Below, one piece after another: positions 1 to 5,779 of a stretch of 6,662 nucleotides of DNA (position 1 is its first letter; each line of letters begins with the position of its first letter). Both the position numbers and the translations under genes were made by a program. The notes beneath the pieces were generated by a model. That model worked only from the letters and a program-made list of their open reading frames with translations, was not told where the DNA came from and did no database searches. Source of the DNA: Kiritimatiellia bacterium (GTDB taxonomy: Bacteria > Verrucomicrobiota > Kiritimatiellia > SLAD01); assembly GCA_007126995.1 (NCBI GenBank), contig SLAD01000312.1, positions 1 to 6,662 of the forward strand, given 5' to 3'.

Positions 1-2315
1 CGGAAGCGACGATTTGGTTGGCCCGTACGCATTTACAACTGGGTCGACATCGGCGCGCACTGGACTTGCTGGATAGTGATGCGTTGCGGAATGCACCCGC
101 AACGGCGGTTGAGCCGTATCGCTTCTGGCGCGCCCGCGCCTTATTCGAGGCGGGCTCCTTCGATGAGGTGATTGAACTGCTCGGCCGGATCGATCCCAGC
201 GACTTGGCGCCGTCGGAAGCCGCGCACCGCTATCGCTTGTTTGGTCGGTCCTACGCGCGAGTGGGGCGTCATGAAGACGCCGTGCGCGCATTTGAGCTGT
301 TTAATCAGCGTTTCAGCGATCACGACGAGATCCCCGACAACCGGTTAAACTGGGCGGCGTCCTTGCTGGAACTACAGCGTGAGGCCGAGGCGGCCGAGCA
401 GCTCGATACGCTCATCGAGCGCTATTCCGATCATCCGGCTGGCCGGAAGGCGCGATTATGGCGGGCGACCATGTGGTTGGAGGCGGGATCGCTCAACGAG
501 TCAGCTCAAATCCTGCAGCCGTTGCTGGCCCGCGAAGGTCGTTCCGATCAGCGGGCGGAAGCTTGGTACCTGCGGGCCCGGATCGATGAAGAGCGGGGGG
601 ACCGGGACGCGGCGGTGGAGGCTTTAGCGCGGGGACGGGAACTGGCCAACTCGCGCACGGTCCGATTCCGTGGTGCGTTGGCGCAGGCCCAGATGCTGTT
701 TCAGCAGGAGGACTGGCAGCCCGGCATGGAGCTGTTACGGCAGGTGGTCAGGACGGCGCCCGATCATCCGTCGGCCGCCGAGGCCCAACTGCTGCTGGGT
801 GAAGCGCTGCTGAATCAAGAGCAGTACGGAGAAGCGCTGCGGGTTTATCAGGATTACTTGGAGGCGTTCGAGGATTCCTACGGCCGCTCGGAAGCATTGT
901 TGGGGCGCGCGTGGAGCTTGCTCGGACTACGTCGTCCGGTGGAGGCCGCAGCCTCGTTCGAGAAGGCCTATGCTTTGCATCCCGACGTGATGGAACGCGA
1001 GAAAGCCCTCTTCAAAGTGGCGGACGCCTATTTCGACAGTCAACAGTATGATCGCGCGCGCGAGGAGTATCTCGTGCTGACGCAATTGTTTCCCGGCAGC
1101 AGCTTGGTGCCCATGGCGCTGTTTCAGGCGGCCGAATCGCTAGCGCGTCAGCGTCTGGTCGACGAGGCTGTGCAAGAGTTTCGCGCCTTGGAAGATGCCT
1201 TCCCGAACAGTTCATACGCCGAACGTGCCGCCTTTCGGGTGGGCGGGCTAAAGGAAGAAGTGAGTGAATGGGAGCGCGCCTTGGCCGCCTATAACCGGCT
1301 GATGCAAGGCTATCCGGAGGGGGCGCTCTATGCCGATGCCTTGCACCGGCGCGGCATGATTCGGTATCGGCGCGGTCTATTTACCGAGGCGTTGGCCGAC
1401 TTCGAATTGCTGGTGACGGATTATCCTGGTCATCCCAGTGCGGAGCAGGCGGACTACATGCGCGGTTGGTGCCTGTATTTGCTGGGAGAGAGTGATGCGG
1501 CGCTCGAAGTCTGTGAAGCGTTTATCCGGCGCTATCCGCACTCGCGTTGGGCCCCGGATGTCTTGTTTTGGTTGGCGGCCTATCATTATAATCGAGGCGA
1601 ATATGACGCCGCCGAGGAACGCTTTGTGTCCTTGGTGGAGAGCGATCCACACGGCGTACATGCGCCGGCCGCCTTATACTGGGCGGGCCGTGCCGCGGTG
1701 GAGCGGAGCGCCTATTTGGACGCAATCGATTATTTCAGCCGTTTGACGCAACGGTATCCGCAAAGTCCCCTGATGCCCGAGGTGCGCTTCGCGCAAGGTG
1801 ATACGCTGAGTCGTTTGGGCGAGTTCGCGGGCGCAATTCTGGCGTTTGAGGAAGTCATTCGGCGCTATCCCAGTCATGCCCTCGCTGACATGGCGCGGGG
1901 CCGGAAAGGGGATTGCCAGTTCACGCTCGGCAGCGAAAGTCCGCAGCGCTATCGCGAAGCGATTGCCTCGTTTCAGTCCGTGCTCGATAGCGCCACGGCC
2001 TCGTCGGTGTTGAAGTTACAGGCGGAATACAAGTTGGGCCGCAGTATGGAACAGCTTGGCGAGGAAGAAGATGCGCTGACGCATTATCTGCAAGTGGTCT
2101 ACGATTATATTGAGCAGCGCACGGCGCTAGGGCGGGAAGGGGCTGTGTGGTTTACGCGCGCGGCGTTTGCCGCGGCCGGCGTGAAAGAGAGCCGCGGCGA
2201 GACTACGGAAGCCATGCGCATCTTGGAACGCGTAATCGAAGCCGAGGTGGCGGCGGCTCCGGACGCGCAGCAGCGCATTGATCGAATGCTGCGTCGTGCG
2301 GTGGGTGACAGCTAG
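1..2315 (+). CDS. Large TPR-repeat protein, 5' end outside window
   Basis: The reading frame is open to the left edge (first whole codon at 3), so the gene begins upstream. The TTG at 18 is an ordinary leucine inside a repeat (context ATIWLARTHLQLGRHRRAL), not a start. At least 770 residues are visible, and nearly all are tandem TPR-like helix pairs of about 34-37 residues. Many units carry the 'YPxSxxAxxA' form typical of BamD/CpoB (YbgF)-type repeats, for example RRYPHSRWAPDVLFWLA, QRYPQSPLMPEVRFAQG and RRYPSHALADMARG, at residues 505-630 counted from position 18. Such arrays are protein-protein scaffolds. No catalytic motif or membrane helix is seen in the visible part, and any signal peptide would be off-window. 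It ends at TAG 2313-2315, 23 bases before the ExbB-like gene, so it is probably co-transcribed with it. A role as a periplasmic or outer-membrane partner of the motor is inferred. TPR proteins accompany some TonB2 and Tol systems, but the repeats alone do not fix a function. Confidence 0.9.
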   Translation, partial: EATIWLARTHLQLGRHRRALDLLDSDALRNAPATAVEPYRFWRARALFEAGSFDEVIELLGRIDPSDLAPSEAAHRYRLFGRSYARVGRHEDAVRAFELFNQRFSDHDEIPDNRLNWAASLLELQREAEAAEQLDTLIERYSDHPAGRKARLWRATMWLEAGSLNESAQILQPLLAREGRSDQRAEAWYLRARIDEERGDRDAAVEALARGRELANSRTVRFRGALAQAQMLFQQEDWQPGMELLRQVVRTAPDHPSAAEAQLLLGEALLNQEQYGEALRVYQDYLEAFEDSYGRSEALLGRAWSLLGLRRPVEAAASFEKAYALHPDVMEREKALFKVADAYFDSQQYDRAREEYLVLTQLFPGSSLVPMALFQAAESLARQRLVDEAVQEFRALEDAFPNSSYAERAAFRVGGLKEEVSEWERALAAYNRLMQGYPEGALYADALHRRGMIRYRRGLFTEALADFELLVTDYPGHPSAEQADYMRGWCLYLLGESDAALEVCEAFIRRYPHSRWAPDVLFWLAAYHYNRGEYDAAEERFVSLVESDPHGVHAPAALYWAGRAAVERSAYLDAIDYFSRLTQRYPQSPLMPEVRFAQGDTLSRLGEFAGAILAFEEVIRRYPSHALADMARGRKGDCQFTLGSESPQRYREAIASFQSVLDSATASSVLKLQAEYKLGRSMEQLGEEEDALTHYLQVVYDYIEQRTALGREGAVWFTRAAFAAAGVKESRGETTEAMRILERVIEAEVAAAPDAQQRIDRMLRRAVGDS

Positions 2316-2322
2316 GGGTAGC

Positions 2323-2331
2323 GGGAAAGGG
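2323..2331 (+). promoter_or_regulatory. Ribosome binding site of the ExbB-like gene
   Basis: The purine run GGGAAAGGG lies 7 bases before ATG 2339, in the only gap (2316-2338) of the envelope block. It is a moderate Shine-Dalgarno-like match and supports the chosen start. The gap is too short for a convincing promoter or terminator, and I see no hairpin in it. Confidence 0.5.
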
Positions 2332-2338
2332 TGTACTG

Positions 2339-2968
2339 ATGTTGGAATTGATCTTTAAAGGCGGCTTGGTCATGTGGGTAATTGGCGGCTGCAGCGTCAT
2401 TGGCGCCGTCATATTCTTGGAACGATTGTTCCACTTGCATCGCGCCCAAATCAATGCCGATGACTTTCTCGAGGGCATTTACAACGTCTTGCGGCGGCGC
2501 AATGTGGTCGAGGCCGTCAGCATTTGTGAGGAGACACCGGGGCCGGTGGCACACATCATGCGCTCCGCGATTCTGCATGGTGACCGTGATCGCGAGCAAT
2601 TACGGCAGGCAATCGAGCAAGCGGGCATGTCCGAGATTCCTCGATTGGAGCGCAACATGGCGTTATTGGCGACCATGGCGCAACTGACGCCGCTGCTGGG
2701 ATTGCTCGGCACGGTACTGGGGATGATGGAGACGCTTTGGCAACTGCATCAACGCGCGCCGTTATTGCAAGTCGGCGATTTGGCTGGCGGCCTTTGGCAG
2801 GCCCTGATCACAACGGCCTTTGGCTTGGCCGTCGCCATTCCGCTTTATGCGGGCTACAACTTTCTACTGCAGCGTCTGGAAACGATCTTGTTGGATATGG
2901 AGACTGCTTCAGTGGATATCCTGAACTTCCTTTCTAAACCGGCCCTGCCCGTTGAGGTGGATGTCTGA
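2339..2968 (+). CDS. exbB: MotA/TolQ/ExbB family proton channel protein
   Basis: This is the inner-membrane channel subunit of an ExbB-ExbD (TolQ-TolR) motor, which uses the proton gradient to energise an envelope-spanning partner. The protein has 209 residues, somewhat shorter than E. coli TolQ or ExbB. It has three predicted membrane helices at about 9-28, 107-130 and 153-176, with a cytoplasmic region between the first two. The family signatures are clear: TPLLGLLGTVLGMM at 117-130 and ALITTAFGLAVAIP at 155-168, followed by YN. Thr125 and Thr159 align by motif with the conserved channel threonines of E. coli ExbB (T148 and T181). The start is ATG 2339, preceded by GGGAAAGGG. The stop overlaps the start of the ExbD-like gene (TGATG), which implies translational coupling and equal regulation. 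The sequence alone does not separate an ExbB role from a TolQ role. The following ExbD-like and TonB-like genes favour a Ton-type label, but no TolB or Pal gene is in view to test the alternative. Confidence 0.93.
   Translation: MLELIFKGGLVMWVIGGCSVIGAVIFLERLFHLHRAQINADDFLEGIYNVLRRRNVVEAVSICEETPGPVAHIMRSAILHGDRDREQLRQAIEQAGMSEIPRLERNMALLATMAQLTPLLGLLGTVLGMMETLWQLHQRAPLLQVGDLAGGLWQALITTAFGLAVAIPLYAGYNFLLQRLETILLDMETASVDILNFLSKPALPVEVDV
2954..2960 (+). promoter_or_regulatory. Ribosome binding site of the ExbD-like gene
   Basis: GAGGTGG lies inside the last codons of the ExbB-like gene, 7 bases before ATG 2968. Together with the TGATG stop/start junction it fixes the start of the next gene and suggests coupled translation. 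Confidence 0.55.
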
Positions 2969-3441
2969 TGCAAGTGGAATCCTTCACCGTCTCCGGACAC
3001 GCTGCCTTCTTGCGGCGTCGCTACGTCACCCGGCTCAAGTATGCCCGTGGCGTGATCGGCGCGGTCCCTCTGCTGGATATCGTGCTGCTCGTGCTGTTGT
3101 ATATTCTCTTGCATTCCGGGCTGGTGCTGCGTCCCGGCATGTCGCTGCAACTACCGACCGCGGAGTTCATTCAGGGTGCCCCGTTGGGTGCCACCCTGAT
3201 TACGGTAACCAGCGAAAACCTGGTCTTTTTCGATGACCGGCGCGTCTCGATGGACCAGTTGCCGCAATCGATGAATGACGCGCGGAGAGTGCGCGAAACC
3301 AGCACACTGTTCATACAGGCCGATCGGCGCGCGCCGCATGACACGTTGTTGCGCATTTACGCGAAAGCATCAAACGCTGGTTTCGACGAAGTCGTTCTGG
3401 CTACGCAATTGCCGGGGGAGGCGGTGGCCGATTCGCCATGA
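2968..3441 (+). CDS. exbD: ExbD/TolR family biopolymer transport protein
   Basis: This is the second motor subunit, a single-span inner-membrane protein whose helix sits in the ExbB pore and whose periplasmic domain contacts the TonB/TolA-type transducer. The protein has 157 residues (E. coli ExbD has 141). A basic cytoplasmic tail (LRRRYVTRLKYARG, about 15-28) precedes one membrane helix at about 30-53. That helix carries the family's key acidic residue, Asp37, in PLLDIVLLVLLYILL (compare E. coli ExbD D25). The periplasmic domain shows the usual pattern: RPGMSLQLPTAE after the helix, a beta-rich stretch (ITVTSENLVFFDDRRV) and a late block FIQADRRAPHDTLLRIYAKA followed by AGFDEVVLATQ (115-147). 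The ATG at 2968 shares one base with the upstream TGA. The stop lies within the start of the TonB-like gene (ATGA, 3438-3441). Proton-coupled function is inferred from the retained aspartate and the paired ExbB-like gene. Confidence 0.92.
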   Translation: MQVESFTVSGHAAFLRRRYVTRLKYARGVIGAVPLLDIVLLVLLYILLHSGLVLRPGMSLQLPTAEFIQGAPLGATLITVTSENLVFFDDRRVSMDQLPQSMNDARRVRETSTLFIQADRRAPHDTLLRIYAKASNAGFDEVVLATQLPGEAVADSP

Positions 3442-4223
3442 AGCCCGAGGTCGTCAGTCGCAAGACCGAAACCGGCCTCGGTTTCTGGCTCATCGCCACA
3501 CTGGTGGCCGTCAGCGCGCATGCCTTTTGGTTGTGGGGAATGGAGTGGGGCGCGCCCCAGACTGCGGCGGAAGCACCGTCCGTCGCGCGTTGGACCTTGC
3601 AGTTTTGGGATGACACCCAGCTACCCGATGTCGTGCAGGACCAATTAGCCGTTTCGTCGCCCACGTTGTTTGCGTTGCCCGGACCGGTGGGTTTTAGCCA
3701 AGCGTGGTTGGAGGACGAGATCGCGGTGCGACCGCCGGTCGATCAGCCGCCGGAAATCACGATGCAGCTTGCGCGTCAGCGTCCGGCGGACGAGCAACGC
3801 GTGGCGCCGTTGCCCGCGCGCGGCGAGTTGCTCGCCGCTGTCGCCGGTCAGCCCTTGCCGATCCCGCGGCCGGCCGCACAGGCGATTAGCGACGATGAGT
3901 GGCCGTCCCCGGTTCCGCGTCTGCTTGAGCTGCGCGGCGCGGACACACGCGCGGCGGAGGCACTGGATTGGCCGTCGGGCGTGACGCAGTGGGGCTCGGA
4001 AGGTTGGCAAGCGACCGGCATGATCACGATTGATCGGTCCGGCACCGTTACGCATGTTGTGCTCGACCAGCGTCCCGACGAGCGCGAAGTCGCAGATCGC
4101 TTGGTCCATACCTTGCATGGCTGGCGTTGGCGACCGGCGCAGGAGCGGACCATGGTCCATTTTGTGGCCAGTTATCCCGGCGCACCGCGTGGCCCGACGA
4201 TGGAGGAGGAAAATGAGCGTTGA
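3438..4223 (+). CDS. TonB-like energy transducer (TonB C-terminal-like domain)
   Basis: This is probably the periplasm-spanning transducer driven by the preceding ExbB/ExbD-like pair. The protein has 261 residues. A short cytoplasmic N-terminus is followed by a single hydrophobic anchor at about 15-36 (FWLIATLVAVSAHAFWLWGM). Its His28 may correspond to the conserved His20 in the TonB anchor. A linker follows at about 37-190. It has scattered prolines but lacks the long Glu-Pro/Lys-Pro repeats of classical TonB. The C-terminal module at about 191-246 fits the TonB C-terminal fold: ATGMITIDRSGTVTHVVLDQ, then a helix (REVADRLVHTLHGW) and the hallmark 'WRWRPA', ending with the strand MVHFVASY. 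The start codon overlaps the ExbD stop (ATGA). The purine run GGGGGAGG at 3414-3421 is 16 bases upstream, too far for a normal ribosome site, so coupling to exbD is likely. The assignment rests on topology, context and the C-terminal motif. A TolA-like role remains possible. Confidence 0.78.
   Translation: MKPEVVSRKTETGLGFWLIATLVAVSAHAFWLWGMEWGAPQTAAEAPSVARWTLQFWDDTQLPDVVQDQLAVSSPTLFALPGPVGFSQAWLEDEIAVRPPVDQPPEITMQLARQRPADEQRVAPLPARGELLAAVAGQPLPIPRPAAQAISDDEWPSPVPRLLELRGADTRAAEALDWPSGVTQWGSEGWQATGMITIDRSGTVTHVVLDQRPDEREVADRLVHTLHGWRWRPAQERTMVHFVASYPGAPRGPTMEEENER
4202..4210 (+). promoter_or_regulatory. Strong ribosome binding site of the zinc-ribbon gene
   Basis: GGAGGAGGA lies within the last codons of the TonB-like gene, immediately upstream of ATG 4213. 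It is the best Shine-Dalgarno match in the window. It selects ATG 4213 over upstream in-frame starts such as 4030 and shows that this small gene is really translated. The same bases encode the acidic Met-Glu-Glu-Glu tail of the TonB-like protein. Confidence 0.75.
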
Positions 4224-4443
4224 TCTTACGCAGTTATTCTTCTGGCCCGTGCTCGTGTATCTCATCGTGATCCTGTTGTGCTGGACCTATTACCTCGCGC
4301 GGGAGAACGCCGCGCGGCTTGTATCGAAACAGAATCGCATATACCGTTGCGAAATCTGCGAGCACGTGTACCTCGATGCCCGCGATGTTCCCTTGGCGCG
4401 CTGTACGCGCTGTGGCAATTTGAATGAAGCAGTTAGAATGTGA
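4213..4443 (+). CDS. Small membrane-anchored zinc-ribbon protein, function unknown
   Basis: I recognise no named gene. The 76-residue product has one strong hydrophobic helix at about 8-28 (LFFWPVLVYLIVILLCWTYYL). A basic stretch follows (30-45, with several Arg and Lys), which by the positive-inside rule puts the C-terminus in the cytoplasm. Two CxxC knuckles then appear: Cys46/Cys49 (CEIC) and Cys64/Cys67 (CTRC), 14 residues apart, a typical rubredoxin-like zinc ribbon. The start at 4213 is set by GGAGGAGGA just upstream. It overlaps the TonB-like gene by 11 bases and ends 10 bases before hisD, so it sits inside the operon between the motor and histidine genes. It could be a small accessory or assembly factor of the ExbB/ExbD/TonB complex, but that rests on position only. 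Automated tools may label such ribbons HypA-like, but no N-terminal nickel-binding HypA domain is present here. Confidence 0.8.
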   Translation: MSVDLTQLFFWPVLVYLIVILLCWTYYLARENAARLVSKQNRIYRCEICEHVYLDARDVPLARCTRCGNLNEAVRM

Positions 4444-4453
4444 ATGAATCGTC

Positions 4454-5779
4454 ATGAGTGATAAAAAGAAATCGAAAATCAACATCCGTTGTGTGCAGTG
4501 GACCCCGGACAAAGCGGTGGCGGCGGTGACCCGTTTCTTGAAGCGGCCCTCGATCGATCCGGCAGCCGAATCGGCGGCGCGCGAAGTGCTTGAGGACATT
4601 AAAAAGCGGGGCGATACCGCACTCTTGAAATATATCAGGGAGTTCGACGGTGCCAGCTTGACGGCGCGGCAACTGCCGATCACGGCAAGCGAGTTGAACG
4701 AGGCGCGTGAGAAGGTCGATCGCGAATTCAAGTTGGCGGCGAACGAGGCCTGCAAACGCATCACGCGATTCGCCAAAGCCGGGTTGAGCAGCGATTGGAC
4801 CATGTCGAGCCCCAAAGGCGGTATTCTGGGCGAACAGTTCGTGCCCTATGATCGCGTCGGTGCCTACATCCCCGGCGGGGCCGCCCCCTTGGCGTCCACC
4901 GCCTTGATGACCGTCACGCTCGCGCGCGTCGCGGGCGTGCCGGAGATTGTTGCCTGCACCCCGGCAGACGAGGATGGGCGGGTGGATCCCTTTTTGCTGT
5001 ATTCCCTCGAACTTGCTGGCGCGACGGAAATTTATCGGGTCGGCGGGATTCAGGCCATCGGTGCGATGGCCTACGGGACCAAAACGATTGCGCCGGTACA
5101 AAAGATCGTCGGGCCGGGCGGCCCCTACGTTACGGCCGCCAAGCGCTTGGTGTACGGGCATGTCGCGCTGGATTCCGTGGCCGGTCCCAGCGAGATCGCG
5201 ATATTGGCCGATGATTCCGCTTCGCCCGTTCATGTGGCCGCAGACTTGCTCTCACAGGCCGAACACGGCACTGGGCAGGAAAAGGTTTTGTTGGTGACCT
5301 CCTCCGGGCGCTTGGCCGAAAAGGTTGAGGCCGAGTTGATTCGTCAGTCCGCAACACTAAATCGTGAGACGGCCGTGCGGGAAGTGCTCAACAAAGGGAC
5401 ATTGCTGGTGGTCGTGGAGACATTGGATCAAGGCATGGAACTGATCAACCGGTTCGCGCCGGAGCATTTCGAGTTGCTGGTGCATCAGCCACGATCCTGG
5501 CTGAAGAAGATTCGCTGTGCGGGCGCTGTTTTTGTTGGGCAATGGACGCCGGAATGTGCGGGCGATTATGTGGCCGGTCCAAGTCACGTGTTGCCGACCG
5601 GCGGCTCGGCGGCATTCTTTTCGGGGCTCACCGTTGATGATTTCCGGCGGCGCACCAGTATCGTCGCCTTCACCAGCGCCGATCTGAAGGAAACCTTGCC
5701 GGTGATCGAAGCCTTTGGACGCGTGGAAGGGTTGGACGGTCACGTGCGATCCGCCCGAGCCCGATTCGAAGCCCTATGA
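4454..5779 (+). CDS. hisD: Histidinol dehydrogenase
   Basis: HisD oxidises L-histidinol to L-histidine in two NAD+-dependent steps using a bound zinc, in the cytoplasm, and ends the histidine pathway. The 441-residue length is normal for the family. Aligning motifs to E. coli HisD, the zinc ligands are all present: Gln268 and His271 in SQAEHG, Asp371 in AGDY and His430 in GLDGH. The catalytic pair Glu337-His338 (APEHF) and Glu425 are also kept. NAD-site equivalents Tyr138 (AYIPGG) and Gln200 (GGIQAIGAM) are present, as is substrate-contact Ser246 (AGPSE). One oddity is that the usual GPGN motif reads GPGG (220-223), replacing an asparagine that contacts NAD in E. coli. ATG 4454 is forced as the start: an in-frame TGA sits at 4445-4447 and no other in-frame Met follows until residue 117. 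No clear Shine-Dalgarno precedes it, so translation may be coupled to the zinc-ribbon gene 10 bases upstream. The stop overlaps the hisC start (ATGA). Confidence 0.97.
   Translation: MSDKKKSKINIRCVQWTPDKAVAAVTRFLKRPSIDPAAESAAREVLEDIKKRGDTALLKYIREFDGASLTARQLPITASELNEAREKVDREFKLAANEACKRITRFAKAGLSSDWTMSSPKGGILGEQFVPYDRVGAYIPGGAAPLASTALMTVTLARVAGVPEIVACTPADEDGRVDPFLLYSLELAGATEIYRVGGIQAIGAMAYGTKTIAPVQKIVGPGGPYVTAAKRLVYGHVALDSVAGPSEIAILADDSASPVHVAADLLSQAEHGTGQEKVLLVTSSGRLAEKVEAELIRQSATLNRETAVREVLNKGTLLVVVETLDQGMELINRFAPEHFELLVHQPRSWLKKIRCAGAVFVGQWTPECAGDYVAGPSHVLPTGGSAAFFSGLTVDDFRRRTSIVAFTSADLKETLPVIEAFGRVEGLDGHVRSARARFEAL

Noticed and set aside
18..20. TTG as start codon of the TPR protein
   Set aside because: The frame is open upstream to the edge, and residues before the TTG (EATIW) continue a TPR helix, so the true start is outside the window.
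2316..2338. Possible promoter or terminator between the TPR and ExbB-like genes
   Set aside because: Only 23 bases are available, with no inverted repeat, T-run or -10/-35-like pair. It holds a ribosome site only.
4030..4212. Upstream in-frame ATG giving a 137-residue version of the zinc-ribbon protein
   Set aside because: The added 61 residues overlap the TonB C-terminal domain out of frame and look non-native. The strong GGAGGAGGA immediately before 4213 favours the short form.
3645..4265. 206-codon open frame on the minus strand opposite the TonB-like gene
   Set aside because: It is Arg/His-rich with no recognisable domain and lies opposite a gene with clear motifs and coupled junctions. 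GC-rich coding DNA often gives such antisense frames.
4213..4443. HypA-type nickel metallochaperone annotation for the small protein
   Set aside because: Only the double CxxC ribbon resembles HypA. The N-terminal nickel-binding region is absent and is replaced by a membrane helix, and no hydrogenase genes are nearby.
4433..5233. 266-codon open frame on the minus strand opposite hisD
   Set aside because: It lies fully opposite an unmistakable HisD and shows no family motif, so it is a shadow of the real gene.
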